From Flavobacterium psychrophilum (GTDB lineage: Bacteria; Bacteroidota; Bacteroidia; Flavobacteriales; Flavobacteriaceae): a DNA stretch of 9,830 nucleotides. The stretch is from positions 1 to 9,830 of the forward strand of contig CAMAWK010000081.1 of assembly GCA_945861915.1 (NCBI GenBank). The letters are read 5' to 3'. Numbering within the stretch: position 1 is the stretch's first letter; each line of letters starts with the position of its first letter. A model generated the notes under the pieces. That model had not been told where the DNA came from, ran no database searches, and saw nothing but the letters and a program-made list of their open reading frames with translations. The translations under genes and the position numbers were made by a program. This document shows positions 1 through 6,233 of this stretch, one piece after another.

Positions 1-62
1 TGTTGCATTTATTGACAGATAAATTCTCTATTGAAGATATGGATATGGTTTATAAAGCTTAG
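1..62 (+). CDS. 3' end of an unidentified protein-coding gene (partial)
   Basis: An open frame enters from the left edge and ends at TAG 60-62. Only 19 codons are visible, and the protein tail reads LHLLTDKFSIEDMDMVYKA. This tail is too short to assign to a family, so no function is offered. A strong intrinsic terminator begins 24 bp after the stop, which is what one expects at the end of a real transcription unit and supports this as a genuine gene end rather than a chance frame. The gene points the same way as cld, but the terminator between them argues against simple co-transcription. Confidence 0.55.
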   Translation, partial: LHLLTDKFSIEDMDMVYKA

Positions 63-85
63 TTAGTTTGGTTTAGTGAAGAATT

Positions 86-120
86 CCCTGTTTTGATTTT
101 TTTTGAAACAGGGTTTTTTT
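86..120 (+). terminator. Rho-independent terminator after the left-edge gene
   Basis: CCCTGTTT (86-93) pairs perfectly with AAACAGGG (106-113) around a T-rich 12-nt loop, and seven T follow directly (114-120). This is a textbook intrinsic terminator for the plus strand. It ends only 19 bp before the cld start codon, so cld either has a promoter upstream of the hairpin, with the hairpin in its leader, or is transcribed from a very short leader. Confidence 0.85.
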
Positions 121-139
121 AATTTTAAAATGAAAACCC

Positions 140-685
140 ATGTCAACAACAATTTTTGATTTTGTAGGTTCCAATCAGGGAGATTGGAAAGTAACCGCAA
201 TGACAACTCTAAAAGGAGATTCACTCGCTCCCATAACACATTTGCAAAAGGTCGCCAGCACTTTGGAGCAATCCAAAACAGGTATTTGGACATTAAAAGG
301 AGTCATTAGCAATTTGCGCTATACCGAAAAAGCAGACAAAGATAAATTAGTTGCCATTCAAGAAGATTTAGGTCGTCCACAAGCTACTTTAGCCGCTTTT
401 ATCCCGATTCGAAAATCGGAGGCTTGGTGGAATTTAGCCCAAGACGAACGACGAAAAATCATGGAAAACAAATCGCAACACACTAACACTGGTATGAAAT
501 ATTTGCCTGCCATTGCTCGAAAATTATTTCATTCGCGTGATATTGGTGAAGCCTTTGATTTTTTGACTTATTTCGAATTTGCTCCTGAATATTCAGATGC
601 TTTTGAAGAACTCTTGTTTGCGCTTAGAAGCACCGAAGAATGGACGTACATTGACCGAGAAGTGGATATTAGGTTGGCGAAATAG
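140..685 (+). CDS. cld: Chlorite dismutase, short (clade II) type
   Basis: This 181-residue protein belongs to the chlorite dismutase family, heme b enzymes that convert chlorite to chloride and O2. Its length fits the short dimeric clade typified by the Nitrobacter winogradskyi enzyme. Aligned from memory, the two appear to match without gaps over almost the whole length. The key residues fall at the same numbers: proximal heme ligand H114 (in KSQH), distal R127 (in LPAIARKLFH) and E167, which contacts the proximal histidine (in STEEW). Other family blocks are AAFIPIRKSEAWW (85-97), DIGEAFDFLTYFEFAPE (134-150) and the C-terminal TYIDREVDIRL. No signal peptide is present, so the enzyme should be cytoplasmic. 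The start at 140 is chosen because residues 5-18 already match the family N-terminus; an ATG at 130 is out of frame. It converges on the esterase gene, with 20 bp between the stops. The physiological substrate in this organism is not known; another heme-dependent role is possible. Confidence 0.9.
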   Translation: MSTTIFDFVGSNQGDWKVTAMTTLKGDSLAPITHLQKVASTLEQSKTGIWTLKGVISNLRYTEKADKDKLVAIQEDLGRPQATLAAFIPIRKSEAWWNLAQDERRKIMENKSQHTNTGMKYLPAIARKLFHSRDIGEAFDFLTYFEFAPEYSDAFEELLFALRSTEEWTYIDREVDIRLAK

Positions 686-705
686 TGTGATTCTAAATGA
701 GGAAA

Positions 706-2178
706 CTATTTGGCAGTATTCTCAAGCCATTCTAGGTATTTTTTCTCTAAAAACGAAAGTCCTGCTTTTCTGTATTCTTCGGTTTCAATCGTGAAATGAT
801 CTCCGGGATAGTAGGCAAACTCCACTTTTGCTCCTAGATTTTTCATTTCTTTTTCTAGAAGTTCAACTGCATTATTCAGGAAATAATTGTCTTGATTGCC
901 TACGGAGATTTTTATTTTTGAGTCTAATTTGGGTTGTAGTTTTTGCCAATTGCTGCGTAACAAAAACGAAATATCATAGGCTTTCCAGTCTGTTACTGCT
1001 TGATTGTTAATTGCTCCCGTTTTGAAATCGGCTATTTTTTCAGGGGATTTATCGATGGATTTTTTACCAAAAACCGCATTCCACGAATTAAATTGTTCGC
1101 CACGATACAACACACTTTCTATTCTGTAATCGTCTCTTACATACAACCACGGAATTCCACCCGCAACAGCAGCATCTAATTTTAAATTCCCATCGGACTC
1201 ATAAAACAAATTTGTGTCAGTATACAAATTCGTTTTTCCGAAACTTCTAAAATCAACAGGGTCGGGAGCACTCGACCAGCATCCTGTAAAAGTAAACGGA
1301 TAGTTAGTTTGCAACCACAACGAAGACCAACCGCCGCTACTGTGTCCCGATAAAAGTCTGGCTTGATTACAACGATAGTTTTTCTCTAAAGTCGGTATAA
1401 ATTCATTTACCAAAGCATCGCCCCAAGGACCATTATTGTCGCTATTGGCATACGCATTATGTCCATTAGAACAATTTCCGTCCAGAAAAACGGTAATACA
1501 AGCGGTTGTATCGAGCGGCATACTCTTTTCTTCTTTGTTAGAATACTCATAATAATTACCTCCAAAACCCGAAATGAGATAATGAGTGGGGAATTTACGA
1601 TGGGGTTGGCTGAAATATTCTTTGGGCAAAAGAATGGCAGCATCAACGCTAACCGATTTTTTATGAAAAGAAGAAAGTAGCGCAGACGAAACTTTTAATT
1701 CTTTGACAAAATCTGTTTCAATAAATACGGGTGCAGGAATCGTTTTGTCGCAAAGAATGCTATTTTTTTTCTTGGTATTTTTGGTGAAATTGACTTTTAC
1801 AGGTTCGCTGTACATATTGCCCACACTGTTCCCAATATTTCTGTTTCTCCCGCCTAAGTTGCGATCCCAAACTATTTGAAGAAAATATTCGCCCCGTTCT
1901 ACATTCGAAAGTGTAACAGGAAACGAATCGGCATTGTCATTAAACAAAACGGTTGTATTGGGTTTTATTTGGTTCACATCGATTGAAAAACAGTACAAAT
2001 TGGGTAAACCAACGCCAGCATCTTTGGGGTTTTTTCCATCTTTTGAAAGGTAAAGAATTACTTTTCCCGAAAAAGTTCCCTCAAAGGCTGACGGTGAAAA
2101 GGAAGTTTGAATTTGCTGCGCTTGTGATGAGAAAGTTAGCAGAAACAGAAAAATGAAAAATATATGTTTACGATTCAT
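706..2178 (-). CDS. Secreted alpha/beta-hydrolase esterase (esterase D / enterochelin esterase-like)
   Basis: This is a 490-residue exported hydrolase. It starts with a signal peptide (MNRKHIFFIFLFLLTFSSQAQQ, probable cut near residue 20). Residues about 25-135 look like a beta-rich N-terminal domain (YLSKDGKNP, FPVTLSNVERGEYFLQIVWD). An esterase-type alpha/beta-hydrolase domain follows from about residue 165. The nucleophile elbow is GHSSGG with S280. H461 in PGDHF is the likely catalytic histidine and D430 in GNQDNYF the likely acid. Family knowledge suggests carboxylic or peptide ester hydrolysis in the periplasm; the substrate cannot be told. The frame stays open to an ATG at 2232, but 2178 is preferred because it puts the signal peptide at the very N-terminus and avoids overlap with the upstream gene. 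It lies 46 bp downstream of the lipoprotein hydrolase and is probably co-transcribed with it. Confidence 0.85.
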   Translation of the reverse strand: MNRKHIFFIFLFLLTFSSQAQQIQTSFSPSAFEGTFSGKVILYLSKDGKNPKDAGVGLPNLYCFSIDVNQIKPNTTVLFNDNADSFPVTLSNVERGEYFLQIVWDRNLGGRNRNIGNSVGNMYSEPVKVNFTKNTKKKNSILCDKTIPAPVFIETDFVKELKVSSALLSSFHKKSVSVDAAILLPKEYFSQPHRKFPTHYLISGFGGNYYEYSNKEEKSMPLDTTACITVFLDGNCSNGHNAYANSDNNGPWGDALVNEFIPTLEKNYRCNQARLLSGHSSGGWSSLWLQTNYPFTFTGCWSSAPDPVDFRSFGKTNLYTDTNLFYESDGNLKLDAAVAGGIPWLYVRDDYRIESVLYRGEQFNSWNAVFGKKSIDKSPEKIADFKTGAINNQAVTDWKAYDISFLLRSNWQKLQPKLDSKIKISVGNQDNYFLNNAVELLEKEMKNLGAKVEFAYYPGDHFTIETEEYRKAGLSFLEKKYLEWLENTAK

Positions 2179-2224
2179 AACATTGTCTTTGGTTTTTATA
2201 AAAAGTGAACCGCCATTTAAAGAA

Positions 2225-3094
2225 TTACTCACTAGGAATACTTAAATTTAGTAATGAATTTCTAATTAGTTCATAATGCTCCCAAGGTATAAAATGATTC
2301 GCATTTTCTATCGGAATTATAGTCATAGATTTTGCATTTACAAATTCATTTTTAATAAAATCAACATTCGAGAAAGGAACTAATGGATCCTTTGTGCCGT
2401 GAATGACAGTTACATCCGAAACTATGTTTTTAAGATTTGGTTTCATTGTCACTAAGTCTTTTTTCAGCCACCAAAGCTCATCGTTAGAAGGGAGTAATGC
2501 GCCTGGAATTAAATATCTCAAAGGGAATGCTTTGATAATTGGACGCCATTTTTCGGGTGTTTCTGCTTTTGGGTCAATGGCTCCTGAGAGAATAACCAAA
2601 TGCGAAAATAAACTAGGATTGTCAACTGCCAATTTTGTAATAACAGGTCCGCCCATCGAATGACCGACCAAAATAATTGGTTTTTGATTGTCGATAGATT
2701 TTATAAAAGAGGCAATTTGTTTTGATTGTGTTTCCAGATTTTCGGCTTTTCTAAAATTGCTGTATCCAAAACCGGGTCGGTCAATAGCAATCATTCTGAA
2801 TTTTTTAAGCAACAAACTGTCCTTTAAATAATTTTTATACGCATCCCAGCTTCCGGGGGAACCATGCACAAAAATAAGTGTTGCACTATTTTCAATTCCT
2901 GTTTGAATATAGTGTAACTTATTTTCCCCCTCTGTAAAATAAGTATCTGCATAGATGGTTTTTGCATTTTCAAAAAACACTTTTGTTTTTTTTGTGCTAG
3001 TTCGCATCAACACACATGAAGGACAGCTGATGAGGTAAACAACTAATAACAAGGCAATAATTACTCGTTTTTTGGCATTTAGTCTGAAAATCAT
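2225..3094 (-). CDS. Alpha/beta-fold hydrolase, putative lipoprotein
   Basis: This 289-residue protein has a full alpha/beta-hydrolase signature. The oxyanion-hole region is HGSPGSW (77-83), followed by DRPGFGYS (105-112). The nucleophile elbow is GHSMGG with S146. The acid is D236 in HGTKDPLVP and the catalytic histidine is H267 in ENANHFIPW. The N-terminus has lysine/arginine residues, a hydrophobic stretch (11-23) and then LISC (C24), which reads as a lipobox with a second cysteine at C27. It is therefore probably anchored as a lipoprotein facing the periplasm, although a plain signal anchor cannot be excluded. Family members include esterases, epoxide hydrolases and haloperoxidase-like enzymes, so the substrate is undetermined. 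It is followed closely by the secreted esterase on the same strand. The gap to the SRPBCC gene upstream is 85 bp with no clear terminator. Confidence 0.85.
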   Translation of the reverse strand: MIFRLNAKKRVIIALLLVVYLISCPSCVLMRTSTKKTKVFFENAKTIYADTYFTEGENKLHYIQTGIENSATLIFVHGSPGSWDAYKNYLKDSLLLKKFRMIAIDRPGFGYSNFRKAENLETQSKQIASFIKSIDNQKPIILVGHSMGGPVITKLAVDNPSLFSHLVILSGAIDPKAETPEKWRPIIKAFPLRYLIPGALLPSNDELWWLKKDLVTMKPNLKNIVSDVTVIHGTKDPLVPFSNVDFIKNEFVNAKSMTIIPIENANHFIPWEHYELIRNSLLNLSIPSE

Positions 3095-3179
3095 TTTTCT
3101 AAAAATCGTAAATTGGAAAAGAGACTACTAATTTTTGGAAAGTAGCTTTAATAGATTGAGCAACTATTTTTTGTGCTTA

Positions 3180-3626
3180 TTAAGCGTCTGGAATTTCTGG
3201 TTCGACTAATTTTTTTAATTTTTCTAAACTTTCTTGCCAGCCGAGATAACACATTTCTGTTGGAATTTCGGCAGGAATTCCTTCTTGAAGTATTTTTATT
3301 TCGGTGCCACACAACACTTTCGAAAACCAAACACTGGTTGTCATTTCGCCTTGCAGGTTTGCATCGTCAAATTTGTCTGTGTTTTTAATAAATTCGTTGG
3401 GTTTTATTTGTAGAAATTTACCGCCAAATGAATGACCATTTCCTTTAGAAAAATTGGTAAAAGTCATTTTAAAACTCCCGCCTTCTCTAAAATCCATTTC
3501 TTGAATGGTACAAATAAATCCGTAAGGCGGAATCCAACTGGCATAGGCATTGGGATCAGAAAAAGCTTTAAAAACTTTTTCAGGCGGAGCTGTAAAAACT
3601 CTTTGTAATGAAACGCTGTTTGACAT
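3180..3626 (-). CDS. SRPBCC domain protein, AHSA1 (activator of Hsp90 ATPase homologue 1) type
   Basis: This 148-residue cytoplasmic protein has the SRPBCC/START-like fold of the AHSA1 family. Typical blocks are the opening VSLQRVFTAPPEKVFKAFSDP (5-25), ASWIPPYGF, the REGGSFKMTF strand pair (about 47-56), GGKFLQIKPNEFI (68-80) and the C-terminal helix GWQESLEKLKKLVEP (129-143). The fold encloses a hydrophobic ligand pocket, but for bacterial single-domain members the ligand is usually unknown. Despite the family name, these proteins need not act on Hsp90. The protein is full length for the family. Its start is supported because family homology begins within the first ten residues. Upstream lies the REP-like inverted repeat, which separates it from the large methyltransferase-HEPN gene on the same strand. 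Confidence 0.88.
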   Translation of the reverse strand: MSNSVSLQRVFTAPPEKVFKAFSDPNAYASWIPPYGFICTIQEMDFREGGSFKMTFTNFSKGNGHSFGGKFLQIKPNEFIKNTDKFDDANLQGEMTTSVWFSKVLCGTEIKILQEGIPAEIPTEMCYLGWQESLEKLKKLVEPEIPDA

Positions 3627-3660
3627 GAGATTGTATTTTTAAATTTTTAGTTTGTTTTTT

Positions 3661-3761
3661 CACTGCTGACGCGAGCGTCACGCTCGTGTCTAATCTAATT
3701 TATTTTTATAGATTGTATTGCTTTTTTTGTGGTCACGAGCGTGACGCTCGCGCTAGCGGTG
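3661..3761. repeat. Pair of inverted REP-like hairpins (REPIN/BIME-like element)
   Basis: Two GC-rich 18-bp arms, GCGAGCGTCACGCTCGTG (3671-3688) and its exact reverse complement (3734-3751), flank a 45-bp AT-rich spacer. With wobble pairs and one mismatch the pairing continues outward to 3661 and 3761 (CACTGCT against AGCGGTG). Each arm also folds alone: CGAGCG/CGCTCG around a three-base loop at 3672-3686 and 3736-3750. A small palindrome nested inside a larger inverted doublet is the layout of REP doublets mobilised in trans by RAYT (TnpA-REP, IS200/IS605-like) transposases. No RAYT gene is present in this window. The block is a sharp GC island in AT-rich DNA and lies between two minus-strand genes. 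It may also stabilise or terminate the transcript of the upstream gene. Copy number in the genome cannot be seen from here. Confidence 0.75.
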
Positions 3762-3775
3762 GCAAAAGCTGGCTT

Positions 3776-5998
3776 TTATTTAGTTTTATAATTTTCCATT
3801 AAACTGATTAAACATTCTTTCATTTGTTTGTGAAATGTTGTTGCTTTTTCTGTGTCCATTAAATTCGGGTGCGCCGATTGATTTCGATAGTCCCTGATTA
3901 TTGTTTTTATTTCATCAAGATATTCAATATTTAATAAATCCTTCTCAAAACGCTCTAAAACAAACTCCTTTAAATCTTGTAATAGTGGACTTTTTTCTAT
4001 TGTTCTCCCAGTTAAATATCTTAGATTCACTTCCATTGAGCCTAATTCAAAGAACCATTCTTCTGTATTTTTAGTAAGACATTTTTGAATATGTTTGGAT
4101 AACTTAAATGTATTATCATCATTTGGTTTCCCTGATTCTTTTTTTCCTAAATCCCAAGCAAATTGTGTTTCAAACGCAATTTTTCTATCAATGAGCGATT
4201 GAACATAAGCTCTAAATATTTTGCTTAATAATTCGTTTTCCAATGCTCTACAATATTGAAGAATGAAAGGTGAGTAGTCTGGATTGTCAAGTTTTGAAAT
4301 GTGGTCGAAGATATATTCAGCTTCGGGTAAGTATTTTTGACTTTTTGATTCTAACAAGTCATAATAGTCAAACCAATTTTTAATTTCTTTGATATAGGTG
4401 TCAATTTGTTTTTGTTCAAAATGCAGATTGGAAATTTGTTGTTCCAATTTTTTGTTTAATCGTGAAATTTTCTCCTCAATTTCACGTGGCAAATTTTGTA
4501 TTTCTTTAAAATCAACAGACAAATTGAGAATTACAGTTTTAATATCATCAATTTTACTTTCAATGATAGTAAGCTTTCGAGTGTGTTCTTGTTGATTTGA
4601 TAAAACTTGCTGTAAAGTACTTTGCAAACTTTGTAATTGTTCCTCGTGTGGACTAACTGCTTTTTCATTTTTAAGATTAGAATACTTGGTTTTTAATAAA
4701 TCGTATTTCTCCTTTATATCAAGAAGTTGTTGATACGATAATTTTTCAAGTTTACTTTTTGAAGCATATTCTAAATCTGCTATTGGAAGAATAGGTATTT
4801 GAATCTTTGTAAGGTCTTGTATTGATATTGTTGGAAGTGCTCCACTTCTTTCGTGTCTTTTAATTTGTTGATTAAACAGACTTAAACCGCTATCCGTGTT
4901 AAGGTAAGTTGCAACATATTCAGCATTTTTACCACGAAGTATAACAATATGTTGATTGGCAATAAATTTATTGTCATCAGAATTGTGAACATATATCGAA
5001 ACTTTTTCTCTGTTGAATCGAGGAAAAAGTATATCTCCTTTTCGTAGGATTGCTTTTTGTTCCCTTGTATTGAAATTATCTTTTTCGATAAAATTATCAC
5101 TTGTTGTTTCTTCAAGAAAACCATTCAAAATATTTCTTGGCGACAGGATTTTATAGTTTCCTTTTGGTTTTCTTTCATCTTGGTTAAAAGGGATTCCAAG
5201 ACAAATTTCAACTAAATCTCCAATTTTTTGGGTTTCGTTTTCGTTTAATTGTTCTTGGTACTTTTGATTTTGGGGATTATGAAAATTCAAATCCCATCTT
5301 TCAGTTAATTCTTCTTTTGAAACTGAAAAAGTTGGATTTGTAGTTTTTAAATTAAAATCCTCATTAACAGAATAAAAATCGGTTTTTGATGTATTCGATT
5401 TCTTTATTGCTAAAATAGAAAGTTCTATTCCTGTGTTTCTGATTGTCCCTTGTGGAAGAGCTATGATTTTATCTACGCCAAATTTATCTAATATTAAATT
5501 TCTTTGTTCAGCGTAGATTTCTGTTGTTAAGAAACTGCTGGGTAAAATGAAGACAGCGTACCCATTTTCATTTAACAAATCAAGTGCTTTTTCAACATAT
5601 AATATTTCACTTGAAGTTCGTTTACCGTTATTTTCGACTCTTTGACCAAGTGGAGGAAATGTTACAACAAAATCAAATTTATCTAATGCAGAATAATTTA
5701 AAGGGTCTGAATTTATAAATGTTAGTTTAGGGTTCAGATATTTAGAAAGTTCAATGTTGTTTGCATTTATGTCAATACTTACAAGATTTTCAGTTTCAGA
5801 AAGCTTTGAGGAAATTTCACCAAAGTTTGAATTAAGTACAATTGCATTCTTTGGATTTGAAATATTTGCTAAGTCAGCAACTATATTTGATATAGTTTCA
5901 GGCACAAAGAATAAACCTTCTTGTCTACCTCGACTAGTTAATAATTCAAAATCTGTCAAAGTATTTATATTGTTTGATTTTAAGATGTCTATTGTCAT
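3776..5998 (-). CDS. Degenerate HsdM-like methyltransferase / HsdS-like TRD / coiled coil / HEPN fusion protein
   Basis: This single protein has 740 residues. Residues 25-215 resemble an HsdM-type N6-adenine methyltransferase (EGLFFVPETISNIVADL, then a Rossmann-like core). The catalytic motif IV reads TFPPLG (113-118) where active enzymes have NPPF or NPPY. Motif I reads LNSNFGE (55-61) in place of DPxxGxG, so methylation is doubtful; the SIDIN acidic strand end (74-78) remains. Residues about 257-410 look like one HsdS target recognition domain (KGDILFPRF, ANQHIVILRG, ISIQDLTKIQIPILP). Residues about 415-540 are rich in K, E and Q and predicted coiled coil. Residues about 545-740 are helical with the HEPN-like blocks YSPFILQYCRALENEL and RNQSAH (R705, H710), the RX4H RNase motif. 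No HsdR, HsdS or antitoxin gene adjoins it. A defence or abortive-infection role is inferred, not shown. A plain DNA-binding protein with a non-catalytic HEPN domain is the main alternative. Confidence 0.8.
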   Translation of the reverse strand: MTIDILKSNNINTLTDFELLTSRGRQEGLFFVPETISNIVADLANISNPKNAIVLNSNFGEISSKLSETENLVSIDINANNIELSKYLNPKLTFINSDPLNYSALDKFDFVVTFPPLGQRVENNGKRTSSEILYVEKALDLLNENGYAVFILPSSFLTTEIYAEQRNLILDKFGVDKIIALPQGTIRNTGIELSILAIKKSNTSKTDFYSVNEDFNLKTTNPTFSVSKEELTERWDLNFHNPQNQKYQEQLNENETQKIGDLVEICLGIPFNQDERKPKGNYKILSPRNILNGFLEETTSDNFIEKDNFNTREQKAILRKGDILFPRFNREKVSIYVHNSDDNKFIANQHIVILRGKNAEYVATYLNTDSGLSLFNQQIKRHERSGALPTISIQDLTKIQIPILPIADLEYASKSKLEKLSYQQLLDIKEKYDLLKTKYSNLKNEKAVSPHEEQLQSLQSTLQQVLSNQQEHTRKLTIIESKIDDIKTVILNLSVDFKEIQNLPREIEEKISRLNKKLEQQISNLHFEQKQIDTYIKEIKNWFDYYDLLESKSQKYLPEAEYIFDHISKLDNPDYSPFILQYCRALENELLSKIFRAYVQSLIDRKIAFETQFAWDLGKKESGKPNDDNTFKLSKHIQKCLTKNTEEWFFELGSMEVNLRYLTGRTIEKSPLLQDLKEFVLERFEKDLLNIEYLDEIKTIIRDYRNQSAHPNLMDTEKATTFHKQMKECLISLMENYKTK

Positions 5999-6008
5999 TG
6001 TAATGAGG

Positions 6009-6020
6009 GTTAAGCTTAAC
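6009..6020. promoter_or_regulatory. Perfect 12-bp palindrome in the leader of the methyltransferase-HEPN gene (possible operator)
   Basis: GTTAAGCTTAAC is its own reverse complement. It lies 11-22 bp upstream of the start codon at 5998, between that codon and the putative -7 element at 6040-6047, so it would sit inside the transcribed leader. This is a suitable place for a dimeric repressor, for autoregulation by the encoded protein, or for a recognition site of its TRD. Function is inferred from position and symmetry only. Confidence 0.4.
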
Positions 6021-6039
6021 TGTAACTTATTTTGCTTTC

Positions 6040-6047
6040 CAAATGTA
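6040..6047 (-). promoter_or_regulatory. Putative -7 promoter element for the methyltransferase-HEPN gene
   Basis: On the minus strand this reads TACATTTG, an exact match to the Bacteroidetes -7 consensus TAnnTTTG. It lies about 40 bp before the start codon at 5998, giving a leader of roughly 35 nt. No clear -33 TTG element is seen at the usual distance; the nearest TTTTG (6062-6066) is a few bases too close. Confidence 0.5.
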
Positions 6048-6110
6048 ATACTAAATCCTCACAAAACCGCTAGTCTTTTTTCTGGTTTCGGGCTATTTCA
6101 TAAAATTGCA

Positions 6111-6118
6111 TATCTTTA
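6111..6118 (+). promoter_or_regulatory. Putative -7 promoter element for the amino acid permease
   Basis: TATCTTTA differs from TAnnTTTG only in the last base and is followed by GC, as flavobacterial TATCTTTGC elements often are. It lies about 115 bp upstream of the permease start, so the 13-bp tandem repeats would be transcribed as leader. The -33 element is not clear. Confidence 0.4.
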
Positions 6119-6128
6119 GCAAACTAAA

Positions 6129-6193
6129 AATTTCAAAAATCAATTTCAAAAATCAATTTCAAAAGTCAATCACAAAAAACAATTTCAAAAATC
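6129..6193. repeat. Five tandem copies of a 13-bp AT-rich repeat
   Basis: The unit AATTTCAAAAATC occurs exactly at 6129-6141, 6142-6154 and 6181-6193. Diverged copies lie at 6155-6167 (AATTTCAAAAGTC) and 6168-6180 (AATCACAAAAAAC). The array is contiguous with a period of exactly 13 bp, ends 40 bp before the permease start, and is probably within its transcribed leader. The spacing has no gaps, so it is a simple tandem array rather than a CRISPR. It could vary in copy number by slippage or bind a protein repeatedly. Confidence 0.85.
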
Positions 6194-6233
6194 AAACTCA
6201 ATACCTAATACCCAAAACCTTAAACCCAAAAAG

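Noticed and set aside
2179..2232. Longer version of the esterase starting at an ATG at 2232
   Set aside because: It would bury the signal peptide behind 18 polar residues and overlap the end of the upstream hydrolase gene; the ATG at 2178 puts the signal sequence at the N-terminus.
3764..3777. AAAAGC/GCTTTT hairpin as a terminator of the HEPN fusion gene
   Set aside because: It overlaps the stop codon, has a minimal loop and lacks a following T-run on the minus strand.
3776..5998. Ordinary type I restriction-modification locus
   Set aside because: No HsdR helicase/nuclease or separate HsdS gene is present, the methyltransferase motifs are degenerate, and the C-terminus is HEPN-like rather than a restriction module.
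5754..6119. 121-codon plus-strand frame antisense to the start of the HEPN fusion gene
   Set aside because: Most of it is the shadow of the opposite strand, and it continues into the promoter region with no protein-like features or supporting start signal.
6129..6193. CRISPR array
   Set aside because: The 13-bp units are contiguous with no spacers, and no cas genes are present.
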